The translations under genes and the position numbers were made by a program. Under the pieces are notes generated by a model. The model had not been told where the DNA came from. It was given only the letters and a program-made list of their open reading frames with translations, and searched no databases. Shown in pieces: positions 46,490-58,303 of a stretch of DNA of 64,000 nt (its first letter is position 1; every line of letters starts with the position of its first letter). The stretch covers positions 13,166,770-13,230,769 of the forward strand of contig CM055895.1 of NCBI GenBank assembly GCA_029582155.1, in the 5' to 3' direction. The DNA is from Panopea generosa. Taxonomy: Eukaryota > Mollusca > Bivalvia > Adapedonta > Hiatellidae.

Positions 46490-47600
46490 TACGCATGCTA
46501 TACATTCACACATATACACATGCTATACATTCACACATATACACATGCTTTACATTCACACATAAACAAATACTATATATTCACACATATACATATGCTA
46601 TACGTTCACACATATACACATGCTTTACATTCAGACATATACAAATACTATATATTCACACATATACATATGCTATACGTTCACACATATACACATGCTA
46701 TAAATTCACATATATACACATGCTATAAGTACACACATATGCAAATACTATACATTCACACATAAACACATGCTATGCATTCACACATATACACATGCTA
46801 TACGTTCACACATATGCACATACTATACATTCACACATAAACACATGCTATGCATTCACACATATACACATGCTATACATTTACACATATTCACATGCTT
46901 TATATTCACGCATATAAACATGCTATATATTCACGCATATACATATGCTATACATTCACACATATACAGATGCTATACATTAACACATATACATATGCTA
47001 TACACTCACACATATACACATGCTATACATCAATACATAAACATGCTATACACTCACTCATATACGATGCTTTACATACATTCACACACATACACTTGCT
47101 ATACATTCACACATATATACATGCTTTACATTCACACATATACACATGATTTACATTCACGCATATACACATGCTATACATTCACGCATATACACATGCT
47201 ATACATTCACACATATACACATGCTTTACATTCACGCATATACACATGCTATACATTCACGCATTTACATATGCTATACACCCACACATATACACATGCT
47301 ATACATTCAAGCATTTACATGCTATACATTCACATATATACATATGCTATACATTAACACATATACATGCTATATATTCACACATATACATATGCTATAC
47401 ATTAACACATATACATGCTATACATTCACACATATACATAGGCTATACATTCACACATTTACAAATGGTTTACATGCACACATATCACACGATAACATGA
47501 CGTATACACATATACACGGGTTACGCGTGAACACACTTATACACATGTTACATACTGACACACTGCATGAACATGTTATACAAACAGGTGTTCACAAATA
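46490..47600. repeat. 25-bp minisatellite array, about 40 units, decaying at the right
   Basis: The unit is acattcacacatatacacat plus gctat. Regular to about 47475, then degenerate to about 47600. The open frames (25-residue period, HSHIYTCY-like) result from the sequence composition. Confidence 0.95.
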
Positions 47601-48524
47601 TACGTTTTCACATATGTTAGGTTAAAAGCACGTGTATACAACACGTGAACAAATAGACACGTCTTCACATAAACACGCATCACACGTGTGCGAACAGAGA
47701 CGTTTTCACATGTGAAAATGTGTCTGTACACGAAATACCACCATAAACTGTTACGTTTTAAGATATCTATAATTCGTACTAACACTATTTACGGTCTAAC
47801 ACTTCTGTTTGGTAATCTCTCTTAATAACAAGGTTGGGAGTTTTAGAGATAATACAAATACTTCAACGCGTAAGCATGCCCATAAACCAATGATATAAGA
47901 AAAAAGAAAGGAGCAAGTCTTACACATTTCTTTTGTGTGCGGATATCCACACAAATGAAATACACCGTAAATTACTTAAGTGTAGATAATGTCTATTTAC
48001 TTTTTGTCTGATAAATATTGTAGTATTTGTTTGTAAAAAAAAAAGACAAGATCAGGGTGTCTCTTAAAATCGATCAACTTACGCTGGTGTAGGAATACAT
48101 TGATCTCATTCGGTATACCTCTGACACTTAATCATAAGTAAACGTTGTGGGAAGTCGCGCTGTCTTGTTTTATCAATTGGCACGGAAGAAATATCAGTGA
48201 TAGTTTTATACGGTCGTTAGTGATAATCTATGGGCATGATTGTAGTGAAGGAAAAACAGTGATTTTGACAGGAATTCTGATTAATATGGATATTATGTAT
48301 TAGAGAAAGGAACTTGTTTTTTCTGTAACGATATTTGGTTCTTATTATTCTAACGAAAGTGTGTATTTGTTTTTGAAGCTCGTACCGGTATAAGTTCATT
48401 TTTGTTTAACATGACTGATAATAAAACACTAACGTGTGGTTTATCATACACACAGCACTATAGCGACGAGAAACAGTAGAGAAGAAATTATTGAAAATTT
48501 GCTCAAAGCGTTTGAAGTAAATTA
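47601..48524. other. Non-coding DNA with short cacgtg-type palindromes
   Basis: 47625-47720 is rich in CACGTG/ACACGTGT words, probably decayed repeat. No gene is supported. Confidence 0.45.
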
Positions 48525-48803
48525 TTAATATTTTGAAGCTAAGTTCTTGACCATGAGGAACAGGATAAATTCGGTCAGTTTCGCTCCTCCTAAGTCTACC
48601 AAATATCCAATCAAAAAGGCCGGTAGTTGGGCTGGAGATTCGGCCAGCAGTAACAGTGACTGGTCATTCCGGAACAGACCGAGGAGTTGGAAGGTGAGAT
48701 GGTCTAGCATGGTGTCCTTCATGTTTTGTTGGGTTGAGTGGTATACTGCATATACAATACTAGTTTCCATTTCAAGCATCCCTTTTCGACATGAAAGTAT
48801 CAA
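48525..48803 (-). CDS. Exon-like open frame, unidentified (minus strand preferred)
   Basis: A 92-codon frame in a patch clearly less AT-rich than its surroundings, about 48545-48775. On the minus strand it reads MKDTMLDHLTFQLLGLFRND, then SPAQLPAFLIGYLVDLGGAK and LTEFILFL, with many codons ending in C or G (GAC ACC CTC ACC TTC CTC). A possible acceptor (gaaactag) precedes it. The plus strand is also open (48547-48918) and has a donor-like ttggaag/gtgaga. I recognise no domain. It may be an exon of an unseen gene, a retrocopied fragment or part of a mobile element; the strand is not certain. Confidence 0.35.
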   Translation of the reverse strand: MILSCRKGMLEMETSIVYAVYHSTQQNMKDTMLDHLTFQLLGLFRNDQSLLLLAESPAQLPAFLIGYLVDLGGAKLTEFILFLMVKNLASKY

Positions 48804-48819
48804 TTATCTATATAATAGT

Positions 48820-48863
48820 ATTCGAACCCATAGCCACTACGGCCAGTGGCTGTGGGTTCGAAT
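48820..48863. repeat. Hairpin with a box-B-like word on both strands
   Basis: Arms 48820-48838 and 48845-48863 pair over 19 bp with one mismatch and a 6-base loop. Each arm contains gggttcgaat, the core of a tRNA T-arm/box B. Confidence 0.85.
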
Positions 48864-49452
48864 CCCGAAGATGACAGAAAACTTGAATATTTCTGAAATT
48901 GTCCGTGGTCAGGTTTAAAGAAATGTGTCACTCCTCTCCATTGATTCATATAAAGTAGGAATAATACAAAAATAGAATTTATATAAAAAAATATCCTACC
49001 AGTTTTGAATTAAAACAGATACATTTTCAAATAGTTTCTCTTTATTTTACTGTAATTTTTATGTGGTTGAGCACAGCAATATACCATACCATGTTATTTG
49101 TTGACCTTGGTCATGTTTCTTCATTGGAGCTTTTATTTCGTAATAAGTGATTATCGTCTGTTTTCTTTATTGTTGCAAATCTTTGATATCGCTTCTCATG
49201 AAGGTTTCTCAGGTATTTCTGACTTTTGTTTCTTATTTTACACAGCATAAATTTATATACAGATTTTTTTGTAGTATGTTTGTTGTTCATCACATTGTTA
49301 TTGTTTAAAATGTGTTGTTGAGGACCTCAGGGAAGATTGAACTTGTTCATAATAAATAAGATTATTATAATAATTGGCAGTTCACTGACTTAACATTTCA
49401 ACAATACGTTCCCCGTCCCCATATACAAGACGGACTTAACATTTCATTAACA
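48864..49452. other. AT-rich DNA, no gene seen
   Basis: No supported feature. Confidence 0.5.
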
Positions 49453-49612
49453 CACCATCTCTCACCGCTGATTCAAGTGGGAAAGTTATCAGTTACCTGC
49501 GGAGATGGAGTGTGCTTGAGTACTAGTTAACCTTTCGGGATCCCAGAATAGTGGTTACGTTATCTAATCGTCTGTTAGCCTTCGACAGCATAAAGATGAC
49601 GCTAAATCAATC

Positions 49613-49651
<39 letters not shown>

Positions 49652-49685
49652 AAATCAATAAATCAATCAATCAATCAATCAATCA
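49453..49685 (+). mobile_element. SINE family A, 5'-truncated, with long (CAAT)n tail
   Basis: It starts in the body (ctcaccgctgattcaagtgg) without the tRNA head. The tail atgacgctaaat is followed by about 80 bases of CAAT/AAAT tetranucleotides. Confidence 0.9.
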
Positions 49686-50379
49686 CAAACACATCCGATA
49701 GAGAACACGCACGCATTGTTAATAATGGACATAAGCGGGTGATTCCTTTCAATAACCCATACAACACATATACTGGAATGCTTCAAGCTCTCATAATTGG
49801 ATGTTTTTTCAATAACGTACTTTTCGCTCCGGGTCTATAATTTGTAGATCTGCGATATACTTAACTGTATAATTGTCTATATGTCTTTCAGAATTGACAA
49901 TGCAAAAGTTGAAAAGAAAACCAATTGCCAGAGTAATTTGAGAATTAATTTCGGTGTATTTATGCAGAGTAATAGCACGTTTTGAAATTTGTAGGATAAA
50001 GTCGAGACTTTATAATTATACTAATGTATGCATTATGTAATATAACTTTAAGGTTATCTTACTCATGTTATATTCCCTGAGTTTTATATAAAAGGACATA
50101 GAGAGAATTATTCAATATAAAAAAAACATGAAATATTTGACGAAAATGTCGACAGACTGATGATAGTCAGCTATCACCATAGGGGCGAGTGGTAGTGAGG
50201 GTACCCAACTTCAAGGGGGGGGGGGGGCAAATCAAGTGAAAAAGAGACACGTTTAATCCCATTTTTATTTTACATTTGAGTCTAGGATAGTACTTTAGTA
50301 TGATTTAGGATTTTCGGTCCGCGAATGTTAGAAATAGTGAAAGTTAGGTCAAACGCTAAAATGTAAGTCAATGGTGGTA

Positions 50380-50419
<40 letters not shown>

Positions 50420-52784
50420 ACATGCAGCTGGAAACACTAACTTTCTCAGCCTCAAATACTGGAGGGTCACACAATTAAGACGGAAAACAAAAATCACTTT
50501 CTAACTGCTAACAATGTCTTAAAATACTGATTCAGAGTTCTCGTGTTAATTCTGATATAGTGAACTTACTGTCCTTTGTATGTTTGTATAGTGTACATAG
50601 GAAAATATGAAGTAAATGAAAAGTTTATTACAGTGGCATGTACATGACAAAACAGTAACGTACATGCATATACGAAATGATGAATAGAACAAACAGCTCA
50701 ATGGACTTATAATTATATATATGTGTAATTGTCGTTTTTGATACAAAACAACCTGATCCTTTTGATTGTTCATCAGTGAATACAGTGTGATTTTATTAAT
50801 AAAAAAAGCAATAAATACAATTTTCTGAAAGTAACTTAAAAATGATTTGTATTCGGTATTCATATATTTACTATTAAGTATGAGAGCCACATAATCCGAC
50901 TTTTTCCGGCAAGTGTTTTTTTTTTCATGCAAATTAAGTTTTTGAACTCTGTAAACCTAGTGCAGGTGCTTGAACACTGTTGGATTGGGGTTCTTACGTA
51001 CACATTTTTGGTTAATATAGCGCTCTATTCAAGTACAAATCACTTTTAGATTGCACTTTTCAAATCTTCTTTAGGGAATAAAAATAATTTACATTTTTGT
51101 ATACATAATAAGGATATCTGCAGTTTTAATGGGAATCTTGTGGTAGTAAAATTGTTTTGAAAAATACTTAAATTGAGGTCAATACCCGATATGTCGGTGA
51201 TATTCAATAAAAAAATGTTCACAATATGGTCTTCCTGGTGCTTATACATTTTAAAATAATATATGTTAATACAAAAGGTAATATAAATCTTAGTGACTCA
51301 TGCGTCATTAAATGATATTTCTGCCGGTAAATGCAAGGGTACCGGCACGGTATTAAAAATTATCACCATACTGACCAATGTTATGTTTAAGAAAATCAGC
51401 AACATTTACGACTATAAGCAATGCATACATATACATGTCCATGACAGGGTTAAGTTTGCCAAAAATGTAAAAAGTCTCAAGTATACTCAGGTATTTTGTT
51501 TTTCAAAATAGTTGAAAAATATTGGGAGAGGCGAAAACTGTGTTCTTATCTATAAATATTAACATAACTGGTCATTTCAAGTTTGCAAAATATTATTGTA
51601 AGCGAGCGCCTTAGAATGTTAATGTTGATAGTATATTCACTTGACATTTGTAAAATGGTTGAAATATTGAACCTCGAGGTCCCCGGTAATGGATGCCACG
51701 TGACCGGTGATAAAAAAACGAGTGTCTGCCTTCGTCTTAACCTCGTATCGCCATTTTTGAACATTCTGTTAAAACCAATTCTTCATTGGTTTGATAGACA
51801 TATTTAAGTAATACATGGTTGATTTTAAGCGCAAATCGATCGAATCCAGTCGAACGGTTGTGTTTCAGCGTGGGAAGTCGTGCTATACAGTCGTGTGGCT
51901 GAACGACATAGTTTCCGAACTGACAAAATTTGAGAGTATCTGACATTTTAGTCGATCCTCACCGATTACTGTTAGTATATATATATATGTTCACTTTATT
52001 ATGTATGGTTGGAAAGAGAAATGTATTGGCTTTCCAATAGTGATTTTTTTTTCGAGAATGTTACACTATTAAGTGTATTTTAAGCCGTTTTTTCATTGAG
52101 CGTGATTGACACGAACTCGGGGGAGGGTCGAGTTCTACCCCTTTTCCATATTTATATATTTGTAAAAAAAAATTTTTTTTTTACTATTTTGTTTTCAATT
52201 GTTGGGCATATAGAGAGTTGTTTTATTTTCCATTATTTTTTTAGGGGGGTGGGTGTGGGGGGTTCATTCTTGGTGGGCTCCGTACCCATGTGAGATCACT
52301 GTGGTACGACTCTTGGTGATGTTATTACGCGTTTAGGGTCGCAACGAAGTACAAATACTAATATATATCGGGAAACTTTACAGTGGTGCTTATGTGAGTC
52401 TTTCATTCGTCCTTTTTCTTTTTTTCTCACAATATGTATAAATAATATGAGAATTATGTAACGGTTGGTTACAGTTGTGTGGCTGGTGGAGTCAAAGCAA
52501 TATGTCCAATGATATTGTTTATTTATTTGTTTGATCCTTACTCATTTATGTCGTTTTACACAATAGAACACTGTTGATTTGTATGCTCATTTCAAGTGTT
52601 GGAATTAACTTTGTAATCACAAAAGCTCCGTTTTTGTAGTATCGTGTGATTTACCGATCGTTGTGATATATGACACTGATTTGATTACTGTTTGGGTCAA
52701 TTAAAAAAGCACCATAAGCCGTATTTGTTTAAATGTTACCATGCTATGGAGTCAGCTTGAGCTTATCTGTATACATGCCAGATT
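49686..52784. other. 3 kb of AT-rich DNA without a recognisable gene
   Basis: It contains a G-run at about 50214-50227 and a (TA)n at about 50383-50417. Short frames on both strands (for example 50546-50932 minus, Lys/Tyr/Ile-rich) have no motif. A GC-richer patch at 51670-51760 is not identified. Confidence 0.5.
50383..50417. repeat. (TA)n microsatellite
   Basis: About 17 TA dinucleotides. Confidence 0.95.
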
Positions 52785-53400
52785 AATAGAGGTTTATATG
52801 TTTCCGTACTCAATTAGCAGAAGTTTGTTTGTATCTACGCTCGGTTAGCAGAGGTTTATATGTAATCTTGCTCGGTTAGCAGAGGTTTATATGTATCCAT
52901 GCTCGGTTAGCAGAGGTTTATATATTTCCATACTCGGTAAACAGAGGTTTACATATATCTATACTCGGTTCGCAAAGGTTTATAATTTTATGTATCCATT
53001 CTAGATTAGCAGATGTTTATATGTATACGTTAGCAGAGGTTAATATGTATCCATGCTCGGTTAGCAGAGGTTTATATGTATCCATGTTCGGTACGCAGAG
53101 GTTTATATGTATCCATGTTCGGTTAGTAGAGGTTTATATGTATCCATGCTCGGTTAGCAGAGGTTTATAAGTATCCATGCTTGGTTAGCAGAGGTTTATA
53201 TGCACCAATGCTCGGTGAGCACAGGTTTATATGCATCCATGCTCGGTTAGCAGAGGTTTATATGCATCCATGCTCGGTTAGCAGAGGTTTATATGTATCC
53301 ATGCTCGGTTAGAAGATATTTTTGTGTACTCATGTTCTCTTAGCAGAGGTTTGTGTATATACATTTAAATTTATCCCTGTTCTGTTTGCAGAAGTGTATG
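52785..53400. repeat. 31-bp minisatellite array, about 19 units
   Basis: The unit is ggttagcagaggtttatatg plus tatccatgctc. Variants have gttc for gctc and acgc for tagc. The outer units are degraded. Confidence 0.95.
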
Positions 53401-53650
53401 TGTGGTATAGTGAAGATTATCACATTATATGTGTTAATACAAACGTTGTATTATACCATCCACGCTTTTCAATAATCGATGAAGTACAATACACGCGAAC
53501 TGTCGATTGTTTACTACAGGGGATGTGGTGAGGGATGGATGTGGGGATGGGCTGGATGTGGGAATGAGATTGGGTGGGTTGGCAGGAATTTACATTGTTA
53601 CGTAGAGCATGTATATTGATAGGCTGTCATACGTGTAAAAGGACGAGAAA
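53401..53650. other. Spacer with a GC-richer ggatgtggg patch
   Basis: No supported feature; 53518-53580 is G-rich with ggatgtgg repeated three times. Confidence 0.45.
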
Positions 53651-53740
53651 AATACGCAACCAGTGCTGGACTCGAATCCAGAACCTTTTGCTTACAGGCG
53701 AATACTCTACCGACTGAGCTAGTCGGACTGCTTACGTGCT
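53651..53740 (-). ncRNA. tRNA-like sequence (Thr-TGT type), probably a pseudogene or SINE head
   Basis: On the minus strand: gactagctcagtcggtagag, attcgcctgtaagcaaaagg, then ctggattcgagtccag. The D-arm and T-arm are tRNA-like. The anticodon loop is one base short, its stem has a mismatch, and the T loop is irregular. An intact tRNA gene is therefore unlikely. Confidence 0.5.
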
Positions 53741-54519
53741 TTTCTTTCCTTACAGGTTAAGTACACACTGTGCCATAAGGAAATCTTAACTAAATCATAT
53801 CAGATTTAACTGTTATAAAACACATGATCTCATGTCATTTTATTTATATGAACGCATGATGAGCATATAAAAGATAATTGAAGAGGAATTTGACCATGAT
53901 TTATATAGGTTGTTATCAAAACGCTACTTAAAGTGTTCGAGGAGTTTATGACAATATTTGACTTCCGTAGATTGGTGAATCGCTCTCGCGTTGTTCTACA
54001 CCAGACAGTTGATAAATGGAATACCCAGCCGATTAATTAGGTTGTTCTCACTGTGACATTGCCTATAGATGGTTGTTGATTCAATGGTTGTTTATGGCAC
54101 ATCAATACACCGGTGCTACGCGATTATAAACCATACGGTGAAAAATAGTCGTTCTGTATTAGACCCCGTTTATCGCAAAAGAGTATTAAATGCTTTTTTA
54201 AGGGAAATGGCAAATCATTAAATAATAACAATGTTCATAAAACATGAAGGCTATTGACCTAAACCTATTTAAGACAAAAATATTTTTAACATATTCCGCT
54301 TTATACCATCTATATAACAAAACATGACATAAACTGTCCCCATATTACACCCCAAAAACATCTGCAGGAGTAACATTCATTTCTATGATTTATAGAAAAG
54401 TATAATATTTACTAAATTTAAGACATTTTGAATATATTTAGACAAAAGTCAATATCGAAGCTATGTTTTGGCCAAGATGAAAAAGGCAAACTGAAGTAAG
54501 TTTGTTATTCGTCTTGTAG
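53741..54519. other. AT-rich DNA, no gene seen
   Basis: No supported feature. Confidence 0.5.
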
Positions 54520-54700
54520 TTTAGGTCCGTTAAAAAACAATGTTGGGAAAGCCTCATTTGAGCACGTTGATTGGTCAGTTGCTTTAGGGAAAGTTAAATG
54601 ACGTCACAGTTTAGTAAGTGTTCAATTGCTATGAATTGTTGGACAGACTTTACATTGGGGGTTAATAGACCTGAATCTGGAGATATCAGGTTTTATATAC
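54520..54700 (+). repeat. Interspersed repeat matching 9840-10015 in opposite orientation
   Basis: taggtccgtta, caatgttgg, tgacgtcacagtttagtaag and ggggttaatagacctg appear in the same order as in the reverse complement of the other copy. Confidence 0.75.
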
Positions 54701-55254
54701 AGACAATTCGTTTTGCGATATTCAAATGAAACGTACCAAAACTCTAACGTTATTTACCTCCAACGTTTAAGAGTAACGCACTTAAATCTAGAAATACTTT
54801 TTTTTATGCATATACCAACTTTTGGTTCCTTTCTGTTCTTTGATTCAGTACGGTATATGGCAAACAGCCCAAATACAATGTTTCCTTCACCGACCTGTAG
54901 CGTTATGTGATTTCCTCTTATTACGATACCCAGATGTTTTACCCAGTCGCGAGCAGGCATGACGACACAGAAAGCTAATTAATAGCGACCGATAACGATT
55001 TACGGTTGTACACCGTAAAATCCACCCGCACTGTCGTTACCAATATCTCCGAGTTGCTATTTGGGCTGCGATGTAGGATTTAGTATTAGTGTAAATATGT
55101 GTGGGAACTATTACGCGGAATAAAGGGATGATAATTATATAAATATATATAATACCAGAAATGAGCATGCGAGGCAAAATGTACGCTAGACCTCATCGGA
55201 TGGGGATGCGGGTAAGAAGACTCGTACAAATGTATCTGTTAATTAGACTAATAA
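54701..55254. other. Non-coding spacer
   Basis: Two overlapping short frames at 54713-54960 have no recognised content. Confidence 0.45.
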
Positions 55255-55600
55255 TTAGTGCGTTTTGTTAATTATATAATTAGGATATTCTTTTACTTAT
55301 ATTAGTAGTGTATTATATCTTAAAATGATTAATTGTTTGTATTTAGTATATATATAAGTATTGCATTATATCTGAAAATAATTAAATAATTCTAGTAGTA
55401 GATTCTATTTGATATATCAGTATTGTACTTTACCTTGGAATAATTAATTGAATATCTTAGACTATTAATTATAAATTAGTTGATTCTATCTGATATATCA
55501 GTATTGTGTTTTACCTTGGACTAATTAATTGATTCCCTTATACACTATTAGTTATAAATTAGTGCACTCTATTAGTTATATAGTTTTAAAATTAGCGCAA
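55255..55600. repeat. AT-rich tandem duplication, unit about 81 bp
   Basis: gattctat.tgatatatcagtattgt recurs 81 bp apart (55411 and 55492), followed by taccttgga and taattaattga in both. Weaker units lie to the left. Confidence 0.75.
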
Positions 55601-55855
55601 TTTTACAGATTCTAAGTGAAACTCGAAATCATATTAAATGTTATAAATGTGTACTCTCCGTTTAAGACATATACAATACAAATCCTCGGCTATGTACCAT
55701 TCCATTATATAATGTTTTATAATTTGATAAATATTGTTTATATATTGACAATATACATTGATGCGTTATACACATCAATTTAAAAGAAGAAATATGATGA
55801 TGATAATAATACAATTAATAATAATAGTAATAAAAAAAAAACAATAAAAGAAATA
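55601..55855. other. AT-rich spacer
   Basis: No supported feature. Confidence 0.5.
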
Positions 55856-55873
55856 ATGAAAATGATGATACTA

Positions 55874-55956
<83 letters not shown>

Positions 55957-56019
55957 TTATAATGATGATGATGACGATGATGATGATGATGATGACGATG
56001 ATGATGATGATGATGATGC

Positions 56020-56066
<47 letters not shown>

Positions 56067-56106
56067 TTGGTGATGATGATGATAATGATAATGATGAATA
56101 ATAATA
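55856..56106. repeat. Compound (AAT)n-(GAT)n microsatellite
   Basis: About 26 AAT units (55875-55955) pass into about 40 GAT/GAC units (55955-56097). The frame gives poly-Asn then poly-Asp; it is not considered a gene. Confidence 0.97.
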
Positions 56107-56324
56107 AAATATAAAAAAAGAATAATAATGTCTTTATTTCAGTTTGATATTCGTGGTTCGTATATCGATATTCAACATGAAACTAGCCTTATTCTTCCCA
56201 GCCGCCAATATTGAAGAGTTACATACCTAAATATTGAAAGAAAAAATAAATATCAAAATAACTTCTCACTATTCCTTATCTTATGAATCAGATTGACGTA
56301 TTAATCTTTTCCCACTTCTTTTGG

Positions 56325-56690
56325 ATATCTATATGCTATATGTGTTGCCATATATAATATATGTGTTGATATATGTGATATATGTGTTGATATATATATA
56401 TATAATATATGTGTTGATATATATGATATGTGTTGATATATATGCTATATGTGTTGCCATATATAATACATGTGTTGATATATGTGATATATGTGTTGAT
56501 ATATATATATATAATATATGTGTTGATATATATGATATATGTGTTGATATATGATATATGTGTTGCCATGTATAATATATGTGTTGATATATGTGATATA
56601 TGTGTTGATATATATGATAAATGTGTTGCCATATATAATATATGTGTTGATATATTTGATATATGTGTTGACATATTCATTCAATATGTA
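56325..56690. repeat. 21-bp AT-rich minisatellite with a 109-bp higher-order repeat
   Basis: Units are atatgtgttgatatatgtga and atatgtgttgccatatataa. The gctatatgtgttgcc block recurs at 56335 and 56444. Confidence 0.93.
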
Positions 56691-57115
56691 TAGCTTTCGT
56701 TGAGCATCCATTTAGTTATATGCATTGCGTCAGTTGAACTGTTTAATGTAGAACAGATGTCAATATTGTCATGACAACAGAACAAATCACGTGCATTTAA
56801 TTCAATATTATCAACTGAATGCAAATAGCATGTATTGACATTTTGAATTGCATCGAATTAGGGAACCAGGGAGCTGGCAGTTTCATAATTTTTTATTTTA
56901 ATTTTTAAAAAGAATCATAATTTGATATTGTTTTTTAATTGTAGAACGTACGTTTTTATTAGTTCATAATTACCATACTGTTTGTCAGCTTGGCGATCCC
57001 TAATAAAGAAGTATCTAATACATGTCGACGAGAGTTTTCCACTGAAACAGTAACTGTAACATAACCTGGATTTCGTTGTCTCATTCTCTTTTTTCATCCC
57101 CGGGGTTCTCCGAGG
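56691..57115. other. AT-rich spacer
   Basis: No supported feature. Confidence 0.5.
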
Positions 57116-57380
57116 CCGGGTAGTGACCGAGTAGTCTAATGGACCGTCTCAAAATCACTTACTACAGTAAATCTCACCTCTGAAGCCGTCGATTCAAACC
57201 CGGTTCGGACAGCTTACATTAAAGTGAGAAAGTATGCGAATTACTGCGCAGGGATGGCGATTCTTTTCAGAATCATGTATATGAATATGGGATATTCTCC
57301 TATCCCAACCGGTAAACCTGGATGCTATATATATATATAATCAGTTGTGTGTTGAAATGGTGTTAAACAGAAATAAAACA
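57116..57380 (+). mobile_element. SINE family B, divergent
   Basis: The class-II tRNA-like head gtgaccgagtagtctaatgg has box B gtcgattcaaacccgg. The body contains attactgcgcagggatgg and the tail gttgaaatggtgttaaac. Confidence 0.8.
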
Positions 57381-57827
57381 CAGCTGCTTCTGCCGTCCCT
57401 GTTAGTTCTAAAATAATAGAAATATTTCCAATTGTTAAATAACTATACATTTTAACTGAAGCCTACTTTCACTTTTACGTAATCTTAAAGCAAAATAGTA
57501 TATGATTTGTTTCGTTATACGATGTTATGGAATTTAATGATGTGGTTGATTTCCCCCCATTCCAGAGCTATTCCGCCCATTGTGAAGACATTGATTTATA
57601 GATTTTCTTCCTTTCTCTTTGACTTTAATTCTTGTATACAATTATTAGCTGTGTCAACTAGCGAGCAATGGCTCTATATGATTACGAATATGAGCTGTCA
57701 ACTTAATATTTGTCCGGGTTACCACCGATTGATCTGGGTAACTAAAGCACAGTTCCATAGCACTTGCTGCAGCTGTAACTAAGGAATACAATGCAGGCCG
57801 TATCCAATGGTGGAACAATAAAGTTTG
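57381..57827. other. Spacer, no gene seen
   Basis: A 91-codon frame (57507-57782) has no recognised motif. Confidence 0.45.
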
Positions 57828-58015
57828 ATTATTAGTTTTAAACTTATTTATTTTACATCGATTGTGAAACAAGTCATTACAACTTAGAAAAATCACGCTC
57901 GAATTCTTTCTGGGTAGACTCGGTATTAAGCATGTACGGATAAAGTGGCACCATGGCACTATCTCAACATCTTGGTCAGATGCTCTTCCATTGAACCACG
58001 CGTTCCAAAGTTATT
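57828..58015 (-). mobile_element. SINE family C, minus strand
   Basis: On the minus strand the head is gtggttcaatggaagagcat, and the 3' part (cgtgatttttctaagttgta, cttgtttcacaatcgatgta, aaataaataa) matches the plus copy at 61140-61215. Confidence 0.8.
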
Positions 58016-58117
58016 TTTAAGTTTGCTTATTCGAAGGGAGTGAATCAATGTTCAATCTCTACACATACACCTCTACACACCTCTAAACGCACGCATGCAC
58101 GCACGCATATATATTTA

Positions 58118-58303
58118 GATATCAAGTGGGAAATTTATCAGTTAGTTGCGGTGATTGGATGTGTTCGAGTACTAATAAGCATTTCAGGATCCCAGGAAAT
58201 AGTGGTTAGGTTAACTGACTGTCTGTTAGCCTTCGATAACATAAAATGACGCTGAATATTCATTCATTCAATCAATCAATTAATCAATCAATCACAATCA
58301 ATC
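58118..58303 (+). mobile_element. SINE family A, 5'-truncated, (CAAT)n tail
   Basis: Body tcaagtgggaaatttatcag, tail aaaatgacgctgaatattca, then CAAT repeats. Confidence 0.88.

Noticed and set aside
46495..47625. His/Tyr/Thr-rich repeat proteins
   Set aside because: Frames come from the 25-bp array; all three plus frames are partly open.
50546..50932. 128-codon minus-strand frame
   Set aside because: Lys/Tyr/Ile/Ser-rich with no motif, in uniform AT-rich DNA; likely chance.
53651..53740. Functional tRNA-Thr gene
   Set aside because: The anticodon loop is a base short and the stems have mismatches; it fits a pseudogene or SINE head better.
55856..56101. Poly-Asn/poly-Asp protein
   Set aside because: Direct translation of (AAT)n-(GAT)n; no flanking coding sequence.
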